A DNA stretch of 10,120 bases from an uncultured Lachnospiraceae bacterium (GTDB lineage: Bacteria; Bacillota; Clostridia; Lachnospirales; Lachnospiraceae): assembly GCA_910576975.1 (NCBI GenBank), contig CAJTJY010000043.1:1-10120 (forward strand). The letters are read 5' to 3'. A program made the position numbers and the translations under genes. Below, in pieces: positions 1 to 5,563 of the stretch (the first letter of the stretch is position 1; every line of letters starts with the position of its first letter). The notes beneath the pieces were generated by a model. It saw only the letters and a program-made list of their open reading frames with translations, made no database searches and had not been told where the DNA came from.

Positions 1-55
1 ATTTCACTGTTCAGTTATCAAGGTCCCTGGCTGTTGCCTCGTCTCATGCGACAAC
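1..55 (-). other. 5' leader of a presumptive rRNA operon (gene lies left of the window)
   Basis: Read on the minus strand, bases 1-27 give CCTTGATAACTGAACAGTG and flanking bases. This resembles the CTTTGAAAACTGAAC-type segment found in leaders and spacers of Firmicute rRNA operons. It lies directly downstream of three strong tandem promoters, the usual rrn arrangement. No mature rRNA sequence is inside the window, so the identity of the gene is inferred. A tRNA or other highly expressed RNA gene remains possible. Confidence 0.5.
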
Positions 56-61
56 CTCTAT

Positions 62-90
62 AGCTTATCACATCTTTCGACTCTTGTCAA
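62..90 (-). promoter_or_regulatory. Leftward promoter P1 (rrn-type, proximal)
   Basis: On the minus strand, TTGACA (85-90), a 17-bp spacer and TAAGCT (62-67), preceded by TGA, an extended -10 element. An A-rich tract (about 91-105), like an UP element, lies upstream of the -35. The predicted start is near base 55. It is the closest of three tandem promoters to the presumed rRNA gene. Confidence 0.8.
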
Positions 91-147
91 CAACTTTTTT
101 TCATTTCTTCTTGCCTTGTTTCTTGACCAACGGCAATCAACTTGTAT

Positions 148-176
148 ACTATATCACAGCCACCGTCTTCTGTCAA
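148..176 (-). promoter_or_regulatory. Leftward promoter P2 (rrn-type, middle)
   Basis: On the minus strand, TTGACA (171-176), a 17-bp spacer and TATAGT (148-153), with TGA immediately before the -10. A run of A/T at about 177-200 sits where an UP element would be. The predicted start is near base 141. This is the best match of the three to SigA consensus. Confidence 0.85.
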
Positions 177-272
177 GTACTTTTTTAATTTTTGTATATC
201 ATTTTCTGTCAGGTAAATTCTCCTGCTCCAACAATCTACAATTTTCGACCGCTGTTCTCAGCGACGAATGTT

Positions 273-301
273 ATCTTAACATGTTTATATTTCAATGTCA
301 A
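273..301 (-). promoter_or_regulatory. Leftward promoter P3 (rrn-type, distal)
   Basis: On the minus strand, TTGACA (296-301), a 17-bp spacer and TAAGAT (273-278), with TGT before the -10. A long A/T-rich block (302-355) lies upstream. The predicted start is near base 266, and a small perfect stem (CGCTG/CAGCG, 250-263) would sit at the 5' end of this transcript. Confidence 0.75.
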
Positions 302-422
302 CAAATTTTTCCAAAAAAAAATAAAGTAAGTTTTTTATAATATATTTTTTAAATTGTTAGAATTTTCTATCATATTTAATAGTTCGCCCCCAAGATCGAC
401 AATCACTGAATTGTTACATGGA
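302..422. other. AT-rich non-coding stretch, no gene seen
   Basis: Bases 302-355 are almost entirely A/T and fit an UP-element region for P3. Bases 356-422 show no ORF with a ribosome binding site and no RNA gene I can recognise. The next recognisable item is repeat copy A at 423. Confidence 0.5.
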
Positions 423-541
423 TTTGTGCATTCTGTCCTTGCCACATGAGCGGCAAGATCTTTTGAACAAGTGAATATATTCGTGTGACAGCCCTCTTTT
501 GTCACTATAAAGATTACAAGATTGGAAAACGCAAACATATT
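423..541 (+). repeat. Repeat copy A of a hairpin-containing family
   Basis: It begins TTTGTGCATTCTG, then has a stem (CTTGCCAC-ATGA-GCGGCAAG, one mismatch), then TCTTTTGAACAAGTGAATAT and an ATTCGTG-GACAGCCC block. A tail follows (CACTATAAAGATTACAAGAT, then GGAAA). It aligns along its whole length, tail included, with copy E at 3360-3488. The copy ends a few bases before the TTGACA of the ATPase promoter. Confidence 0.85.
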
Positions 542-547
542 TTCATA

Positions 548-578
548 TTGACAGATGACTGGAAATATGATTCAATAC
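548..578 (+). promoter_or_regulatory. Probable promoter of the metal ATPase gene
   Basis: A perfect TTGACA is at 548-553. The -10 is poor: TTCAAT (571-576) at 17 bp is the best-spaced candidate, and CAATAC (573-578) at 19 bp is another. A start near 583 would fall inside the operator at 581-600, which suits repression. A weak -10 beside a consensus -35 fits a regulated gene. Confidence 0.5.
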
Positions 579-580
579 TT

Positions 581-600
581 ATATGAACAATTATTCATAT
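581..600. promoter_or_regulatory. ArsR/SmtB/CadC-type metal-sensor operator
   Basis: The sequence ATATGAACAATTATTCATAT is palindromic at 18 of 20 positions. Its core, TGAACA-AT-TATTCA, has the 6-2-6 inverted-repeat form known for SmtB/CadC/CzrA-family repressors, which release DNA when they bind Zn, Cd or Pb. It lies between the -35 box and the ATPase start codon. No ArsR-family gene is in the window, so the regulator would act from another locus. Confidence 0.75.
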
Positions 601-717
601 GTGCATTTGAAGCAATCGAAGCATCAACCTGTATTACAGAAACTTCTCTATAAATACAGTCAAAGGAAACATGCACACTACTGATAAAATCATTACGTTT
701 TAAAAGGAGGCATTTTC

Positions 718-3054
718 ATGCATAAACATAAGTATCAAACCCTGCCTAATCATTCACAGAAAGAAGATCACTCGAAAGATTCCTGTTGCGGACACAAACA
801 TTCTGACCATAGTCACTGCCATCATGATCATTCAGAACATCGCCAAGCGCAACCTTCTCATTGCAATCATAATCATTCCAAAGATCAGGAAGAATGTTCC
901 GACACCGTTGTGTCAAACGGGATTACCTTTACATGTCTGCTAGAGAATCTTGGCTGTGCCAATTGTGCCGCAAAAATGGAGAGCCAGATCGCTCAGCTTC
1001 CCGGCGTACATGACGCCACCCTCACATTTGCCACCAGGCAATTGCGCGTTTTTGTGAAATCTGACGCTGCAGAAAACGAGCAAGCGCTGATTTCAGAAAT
1101 TCAAAAAATATGCGCTTCTATTGAATCAGAAGTAATCGTTAGGAAGCAACAGGCAAATCAAAGAGGAAGGAGAGCCCTTTCTCAGACAACAGAAAGCAAA
1201 CCCAACAAAAGGAAAGAACAGAACATGGAGCTAACCTGTATCCTTTCAGGCACGCTGCTCTTTATTGTTGGAGAAATCTTCGACCATTTTGGAGCTACGC
1301 CATTGATTCCCTCTCTACTTTATGTTTTGGCCTATCTTATACTAGGAGGGCAAATCCTGTTGACCGCTGCCAAAAATCTTACCCGGGGGCAAATCTTTGA
1401 TGAAAACTTTTTAATGAGTCTTGCTACACTGGGCGCTTTTGCCATTGGAGAATTTGCAGAAGCCGTAGGAGTAATGCTATTCTACCGCATTGGAGAGTTT
1501 TTTGAAGAAACAGCGGTTTCTCGAAGCCGTTCTCAGATCATGGATGCTGTAGACCTGCGTCCTGAGACTGTTAACTTAGTGACTGGAGATTCCACGAAAG
1601 AACTTCCGGCAGAAGAGGCGCAATGCGGCGATATTCTGATTGTCCGCCCAGGCGACCGTATTCCTTTGGACGGCATCATTATAGAAGGAGAAAGCCGTTT
1701 GGACACCTCTCCGATTACAGGGGAGCCTGTTCCTGTAAAGGCAAGTCCAGGCGATGCTGTCACTTCCGGCTGCATTAACACAGCTGGACAGTTGAAAATC
1801 CAGGTTGAAAAGACATTAGAACATTCGATGGTCACGAGGATCTTGGATTCTGTAGAAAATGCCGCTGCCAGCAAGCCAAAAATCGACCGCTTTATCACCC
1901 GCTTTTCCAAAATATACACGCCCTTTGTAGTACTTGCAGCGGCAGCCACGGCTGTACTCCCCTCACTGGTTACTGGAGACTGGAGCCACTGGATTTACAC
2001 TGCATTGACTTTCCTGGTTATTAGCTGCCCTTGCGCTCTGGTATTAAGCGTACCTCTTGCTTTCTTTTCTGGCATTGGCGCAGGATCCAAAAAAGGAATC
2101 CTTTTTAAAGGCGGCATATCTATGGAAGCTTTAAACAAAATTTCCGCCGTCGTCATGGACAAAACTGGAACGATTACAAAAGGTAATTTCGCCGTACAGC
2201 AGATAATTCCATTCGGAGATTTCAGCCAAGAAGAAATCGTTGCGCTCTGCGCAAGCTGCGAACAGCATTCCACGCACCCCATTGGCGTCAGCATTACCGC
2301 TTTCGCTAAGGAAAAGCATCTGCTCCTGGAAAATCCCTCTGGACTTCAGGAACTTGCAGGACATGGCATTCAGGCACAGCTTTCGGGCAAAGAAGTGCTT
2401 GCAGGAAATAAAAAGCTAATGGACCAGTATCACATAGATGTTTCCGCTTATTCACAGACTTCTTGCGGCACTGAGGTCTTTCTCGCAGTCAACGGTTCTC
2501 TTGCCGGAATCTTGTTGATTTCTGACACCATTAAGCCAGAAGCGAAAGGCGCCATAAGTTCTCTGAAAGAAATGCACATCACTACTGCAATGCTGACAGG
2601 AGACGCAGCGGACAACGCCCATGCCGTAGCATCTGAAATAGGAATTGACGAGATCCATGCCCGTCTTCTGCCGCAGGAAAAGCTTTCAAAGCTTCAGGAA
2701 ATCCGCAGCAGGCACGGCGCAGTTATGTTTGTGGGAGACGGCATCAATGACGCCCCCGTACTAGCTGGCGCAGATGTAGGCGCAGCTATGGGCAGCGGCG
2801 CAGACGCAGCGATTGAAGCCGCAGACGTAGTATTTATGACTTCTAATATGCAAGCCGTGCCGCAGTCTGTCACGATCGCCAAAGCGGCCACCCGGATCGC
2901 ATGGCAGAATGTAATATTTGCGCTGGTAATCAAAGCCTTTGTGATGATCCTTGGACTCGCAGGCTGCGCATCCATGTGGATGGCGGTATTTGCAGACAGC
3001 GGCGTCGCCATGTTGTGCGTTCTAAATTCGATTCGCATCCTTTATAAAAAATAA
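718..3054 (+). CDS. cadA: Zn/Cd/Pb-exporting P1B-type ATPase with His-rich N-terminus
   Basis: This 778-aa inner-membrane pump uses ATP to export Zn(II), Cd(II) or Pb(II). Residues 1-60 are a metal-binding tail with 15 His and several Cys. A heavy-metal-associated domain follows, with the GCANC site (C80, C83). Further motifs are TGEP (334-337, actuator), CPC in the membrane (437-439), DKTGT with the phosphorylated D481, the HP motif (H520-P521) of P1B pumps, and GDGIND (673-678). K739 and D760, in the last two membrane helices, match the Lys/Asp pair characteristic of the Zn/Cd/Pb subgroup (ZntA/CadA) rather than copper pumps. AGGAGG at 705-710 is 7 nt before the ATG. The gene is monocistronic, convergent with radA, and preceded by an ArsR-type operator. 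No clear terminator follows; the repeat array may serve. Subgroup assignment is firm; the preferred metal is inferred. Confidence 0.93.
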   Translation: MHKHKYQTLPNHSQKEDHSKDSCCGHKHSDHSHCHHDHSEHRQAQPSHCNHNHSKDQEECSDTVVSNGITFTCLLENLGCANCAAKMESQIAQLPGVHDATLTFATRQLRVFVKSDAAENEQALISEIQKICASIESEVIVRKQQANQRGRRALSQTTESKPNKRKEQNMELTCILSGTLLFIVGEIFDHFGATPLIPSLLYVLAYLILGGQILLTAAKNLTRGQIFDENFLMSLATLGAFAIGEFAEAVGVMLFYRIGEFFEETAVSRSRSQIMDAVDLRPETVNLVTGDSTKELPAEEAQCGDILIVRPGDRIPLDGIIIEGESRLDTSPITGEPVPVKASPGDAVTSGCINTAGQLKIQVEKTLEHSMVTRILDSVENAAASKPKIDRFITRFSKIYTPFVVLAAAATAVLPSLVTGDWSHWIYTALTFLVISCPCALVLSVPLAFFSGIGAGSKKGILFKGGISMEALNKISAVVMDKTGTITKGNFAVQQIIPFGDFSQEEIVALCASCEQHSTHPIGVSITAFAKEKHLLLENPSGLQELAGHGIQAQLSGKEVLAGNKKLMDQYHIDVSAYSQTSCGTEVFLAVNGSLAGILLISDTIKPEAKGAISSLKEMHITTAMLTGDAADNAHAVASEIGIDEIHARLLPQEKLSKLQEIRSRHGAVMFVGDGINDAPVLAGADVGAAMGSGADAAIEAADVVFMTSNMQAVPQSVTIAKAATRIAWQNVIFALVIKAFVMILGLAGCASMWMAVFADSGVAMLCVLNSIRILYKK

Positions 3055-3100
3055 TAAAGGACGTAAAATTATATTATCTTTCTTTGAAAAACCAGGAAAG

Positions 3101-3179
3101 GGGTGTAGCACGAATGTATTTGCCTGGTTAAAAAGTTTATATTGCAACGCAATGAAAACAAAATGCACAAATATTATCT
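3101..3179 (-). repeat. Repeat copy B
   Basis: On the minus strand it reads TTTGTGCATTTTGTTTT, then stem ATTGC-GTT-GCAAT flanked by a second pairing GTTT/AAAC, then CTTTTTAACCAGGCAAATAC and a GTGCTACACCCC end. The stem bases differ completely from those of copies D and E, but pairing and overall spacing are the same. It lacks the long tail seen in A and E. Confidence 0.85.
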
Positions 3180-3180
3180 C

Positions 3181-3259
3181 GAGGTTGTCGCACTTAGATA
3201 TTCACTTGTTTAAAAGGTTTACATTACAAAGCAATGAAAACAAAATGCACAAATATTAT
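3181..3259 (-). repeat. Repeat copy C
   Basis: On the minus strand, TTTGTGCATTTTGTTTT is followed by stem CATTGC-TTT-GTAATG (one G-T wobble) with flanking GTTT/AAAC pairing. It continues CCTTTTAAACAAGTGAATAT and ends GTGCGACAACCTC. It is the mirror partner of copy D. Confidence 0.85.
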
Positions 3260-3261
3260 CT

Positions 3262-3279
3262 TGGGAAGCTAGCTTCCCA
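3262..3279. repeat. 18-bp perfect palindrome at the array centre
   Basis: TGGGAAGCTAGCTTCCCA is perfectly self-complementary with no loop. It sits exactly at the junction of the two mirror arms (copies C and D). Such a centre could extrude as a cruciform tip, or mark the join of an inverted duplication. Confidence 0.9.
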
Positions 3280-3280
3280 G

Positions 3281-3359
3281 GGTGATTTTGTGCATTCTGT
3301 CTTTGCCGCATGAGCGGCAAGACCTTTTAAACAAGTGAATATTTCAGTGCGGCAGCCTC
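3281..3359 (+). repeat. Repeat copy D
   Basis: TTTGTGCATTCTG, then a GC-rich stem (GTCTTTGCCGC pairing with GCGGCAAGAC, one bulged T, loop ATGA), then CTTTTAAACAAGTGAATAT and the end block GTGCGGCAGCCTC. From TTTGTGC to AAAC it is 46 nt, the same length as in copies A, B, C and E. Confidence 0.88.
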
Positions 3360-3488
3360 AGAATAATTTTGTGCATTCTGTCTTTGCCGCATAAGCGGCA
3401 AGACCTTTTGAACAGGCAAATACATTCGTGCTACAGCCCATTTTTGATACTATAGAATTACAAGATGCGGAAACTCAAGTAACATTCT
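3360..3488 (+). repeat. Repeat copy E, with long tail
   Basis: It has the same stem as copy D with loop ATAA. It then diverges to match copy B (CAGGCAAATACATTCGTGC). A tail (CTATAGAATTACAAGATGCG, then GGAAACTCAAG, 3450-3479) matches the tails of copies A and F. It ends next to the radA stop codon at 3492-3494. Copies A and E are direct repeats of about 120 bp that bracket the ATPase gene. Confidence 0.85.
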
Positions 3489-3491
3489 TAT

Positions 3492-4862
3492 TTACAAAAT
3501 ACAACTGATCGCTTCTCTGATATTCTCCACCCCAATAATTTTTATCCCTTTTACATCTTTCAGTCCCACAATGCTGACTTTGGGTAAAATACATTCTGAA
3601 AATCCCAGCTTTTTTGCCTCAAAGACACGCTGCTGCGCCATATTTACTGCCCGGACTTCGCCGCTTAGACCTATCTCGCCAAAGCAAATCAGTTTTTCGT
3701 CAATCGCCTGATCCCGAAAGCTGGAGGCAAGGGCAAGAACAATTCCCAAATCAATGGCTGGCTCGTTCATGCGAATTCCGCCTGCAATGTTGACATAAGC
3801 GTCACAATTGGACAGAGAAAGCCCTCCTCGTTTCTCTAGCACTGCCATCAACAAATTGACACGGTTCAAATCTGTTCCTGCGGCGGTTCTTCTTGGAATT
3901 CCGAAATTGCTGTGACAGACAAGCGCCTGAATCTCTACCAGAATCGGGCGCGTCCCTTCCATGGAACATGCGACAATCGACCCTGAAGCACCCTGTGGCT
4001 TTCCATTTAGCATGAATTCGGACGGATTTTCCACTTCCAGCAACCCTTCTTGCCGCATTTCAAAGACTCCGATCTCATTTGTAGAGCCAAAGCGGTTTTT
4101 TACTCCTCTTAAAATTCGGTAAGACGCATGACGGTCTCCTTCAAAGTAAAGCACCGTGTCCACCATATGCTCCAATACTCTCGGACCTGCCACTACCCCT
4201 TCCTTAGTCACATGTCCCACAATAAACACCGTGATATCCATTCCCTTTGCAATCTGTAAGAGCCGTGCGGTGGTTTCCCGAACTTGAGACACGCTTCCCG
4301 GGGCAGAACTAACCGCCTCGCTGTACATGGTCTGAATAGAATCTATAATTACGATCTGGGGCTTGATACGCTCCACCACTTGTTCAATGCGTTCCAGGCT
4401 GGTATCACAAAACAACTGAAGCTGATCCGAAAACTCACCGATTCTCTGTGCACGCATTTTTATCTGTTGAAGAGATTCTTCCCCCGATATATACAATACC
4501 TCTCTGGTATCTGCCAAATTTCTGCAGATTTGCAACAGAAGCGTAGATTTTCCAATTCCAGGATCGCCACCCACCAGTACCAGCGAGCCTGGAACAATGC
4601 CGCCTCCCAGCACTCGGTCCAGTTCCTGATATCCCGTTTCGATCCGCTCTTTTCTTTGCATGTCAATCTCTGATATTTTCGTAGGTTTTAAGTCGTCATT
4701 TCCTCCTGCAGCGCTCCCTTTCTTCCCTACCGTTCCTTTTTCCACCATTTCTTCTACAAAGGTATTCCATTCCCGGCACCCTGGACACTGCCCCATCCAT
4801 TTGGAGGTTTCATATCCACAAGACTGGCAGAAATAAACAGAAACCTTTTTGTTTTTTGCCAT
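3492..4862 (-). CDS. radA: DNA repair protein RadA (Sms)
   Basis: This 456-aa protein is a RecA-like ATPase that processes recombination intermediates (branch migration, loading at D-loops). The N-terminal C4 zinc finger is C12, C15, C26 and C29. Walker A GGDPGIGKS is at 98-106 and Walker B IVIID at 170-174. The RadA-specific KNRFG motif is at 255-259, and the C-terminal Lon-like domain runs from about 275 to the end. Length matches the family (about 450-460 aa). I chose the ATG at 4860-4862 because AAGGAG lies 6 nt upstream and MAKNKK is the usual RadA beginning. An in-frame extension to 4973 exists but adds an unrelated 37-residue peptide. The stem-loop terminator at 4994-5033 lies upstream, so radA probably has its own promoter, which I could not identify, or relies on read-through. 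It is convergent with the ATPase gene. Confidence 0.95.
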   Translation of the reverse strand: MAKNKKVSVYFCQSCGYETSKWMGQCPGCREWNTFVEEMVEKGTVGKKGSAAGGNDDLKPTKISEIDMQRKERIETGYQELDRVLGGGIVPGSLVLVGGDPGIGKSTLLLQICRNLADTREVLYISGEESLQQIKMRAQRIGEFSDQLQLFCDTSLERIEQVVERIKPQIVIIDSIQTMYSEAVSSAPGSVSQVRETTARLLQIAKGMDITVFIVGHVTKEGVVAGPRVLEHMVDTVLYFEGDRHASYRILRGVKNRFGSTNEIGVFEMRQEGLLEVENPSEFMLNGKPQGASGSIVACSMEGTRPILVEIQALVCHSNFGIPRRTAAGTDLNRVNLLMAVLEKRGGLSLSNCDAYVNIAGGIRMNEPAIDLGIVLALASSFRDQAIDEKLICFGEIGLSGEVRAVNMAQQRVFEAKKLGFSECILPKVSIVGLKDVKGIKIIGVENIREAISCIL

Positions 4863-4993
4863 CTTCTGCTCCTTTCTCAGAATCAAGCAAGCGTGCATCA
4901 AAACATAGTTCTTTCCTGGAACTGCCCGCCGATTCTCGTTCTCTTTTTCTATTGCCGCAGCCATTGCCATCACGGAAAGATGATTGCTACAAC

Positions 4994-5033
4994 ATAAAAA
5001 CTGCTGCAGGCAAAACTAAGTCCTGCAGCAGTT
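4994..5033 (-). terminator. Rho-independent terminator after the 138-aa gene
   Basis: A perfect 12-bp stem, AACTGCTGCAGG (4999-5010) pairing with CCTGCAGCAGTT (5022-5033), has an 11-nt loop. On the minus strand it is followed by TTTTTATG. It begins about 15 nt past the stop codon of the 138-aa gene and would separate that transcript from radA. Confidence 0.93.
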
Positions 5034-5047
5034 CCATCTACCTTATC

Positions 5048-5464
5048 CTAACCGATTTTTTTAATTTCCACAGTAATCGGCGTTCCTTCACTTAATTCCA
5101 CGCTAATGCTCAATTTTCCTCCCAGATTCGTCTTCATCTGTCCGGCATCCACATAATTTACCATCACCTTATACTCTGTTTGTTCCTCAAGCTCCAGCGT
5201 AATCTGTGCATCATTTGGCCCTTCTACCTGAAATGCCGCCCCCTTGTCTGTCGCCTTAAACTGGCTCACTGCGGTTCCCGGTACAGATTCATACACAAAC
5301 ATGCCATTGCGCTCCAGCTTGGTAATCTCTTTGAAGGTCTTAACCTTATACAGATCTCCGCCAAACTCGAAATTGTCAAGCTTTGACTTGGCATCCAGCT
5401 TGTAATTTCCAAAGCTGAGAGTCTCATTTCCCTCGGTACGAATCAGTTCTTCTACTACAGCCAT
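5048..5464 (-). CDS. Conserved 138-aa protein of unknown function
   Basis: A small, predicted soluble protein with no signal peptide, membrane segment or catalytic motif I can see. It alternates short hydrophobic and charged strands (for example QITLELEEQTEYKVMVNYV and KLSISVELSEGTPITVEIKK), which suggests an all-beta fold. The N-terminus reads MAVVEELIRTEGNETLSFGNY. I recall close relatives in Lachnospiraceae, some carrying the label 'endosialidase', but nothing here supports an enzyme of that kind. AGGAGG at 5473-5478 is 8 nt before the ATG. It has its own promoter (5533-5562), a hairpin at the 5' end of its predicted mRNA and a strong terminator, so it looks like an independently and probably well expressed single gene between clpC and radA. 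Confidence 0.88.
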   Translation of the reverse strand: MAVVEELIRTEGNETLSFGNYKLDAKSKLDNFEFGGDLYKVKTFKEITKLERNGMFVYESVPGTAVSQFKATDKGAAFQVEGPNDAQITLELEEQTEYKVMVNYVDAGQMKTNLGGKLSISVELSEGTPITVEIKKIG

Positions 5465-5502
5465 TTTCCTATCCTCCTGTTGATATCTATGGTATGGTCG
5501 CC

Positions 5503-5521
5503 AATCCTGCTGTGCAGGATT
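5503..5521 (-). promoter_or_regulatory. 5'-end stem-loop in the 138-aa gene's mRNA
   Basis: AATCCTGC (5503-5510) pairs perfectly with GCAGGATT (5514-5521) around a 3-nt loop. With a predicted start near 5526, the hairpin would begin about 5 nt from the mRNA 5' end. Such hairpins can protect mRNA from 5'-end decay. No T-run follows on the minus strand, so it is unlikely to be the clpC terminator. Confidence 0.6.
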
Positions 5522-5532
5522 CTTGTACTGTT

Positions 5533-5562
5533 ATTATAATATATTTTACTTCTCTTTGCCAG
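5533..5562 (-). promoter_or_regulatory. Promoter of the 138-aa gene
   Basis: On the minus strand, perfect TATAAT (5533-5538) with CTGGCA (5557-5562) 18 bp upstream, a 4/6 match to the -35 consensus. It lies directly against the clpC stop codon (5564-5566), in an A/T-rich stretch. Confidence 0.65.
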
Positions 5563-5563
5563 T

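Larger units (their letters stand above)
3090..3441. repeat. Mirror array of four repeat copies (large imperfect palindrome)
   Basis: Copies B and C (minus) and D and E (plus) meet head to head around the palindrome at 3262-3279. Within each arm the period is 82 bp (B-C) or 81 bp (D-E). Outer copies match each other best: 3104-3125 and 3414-3435 are 22-nt perfect inverted repeats. Inner copies also match best: 3198-3218 and 3322-3342 are 21-nt perfect inverted repeats. The whole block is therefore one inverted duplication with arms of about 165 bp. It fills the gap between the convergent ATPase and radA genes and may help stop transcription from both. Confidence 0.85.

Noticed and set aside
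47..58. A 12-nt match, TGCGACAACCTC, shared with the end of repeat copy C (3181-3192, opposite strand).
   Set aside because: Matches of this length are expected by chance in 10 kb, and similarity does not extend beyond it. It may be coincidence or a worn repeat end; I cannot tell.
116..538. Two short reading frames (116-340 plus, 335-538 minus).
   Set aside because: Neither has a ribosome binding site. They overlap the promoter set and repeat copy A, and their translations look like non-coding sequence.
3055..3100. Intrinsic terminator right after the ATPase.
   Set aside because: No stem followed by a T-run is seen. AACCAGG/CCTGGTT (3090-3096 and 3123-3129) pairs over a long loop, but the following bases are A-rich on the plus strand.
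3101..3440. CRISPR-like regular spacing of about 81-82 bp.
   Set aside because: The whole ~80-bp unit is repeated with no unique spacers, and two units are inverted relative to the other two. No cas genes are present.
423..3488. MITE or IS remnant.
   Set aside because: The repeat ends are not inverted copies of each other, no target-site duplications are obvious, and no transposase fragment is seen.
4863..4973. N-terminal extension of radA by 37 residues.
   Set aside because: There is a good SD for the ATG at 4862, the family starts at the zinc finger, and the extension has no matching SD.
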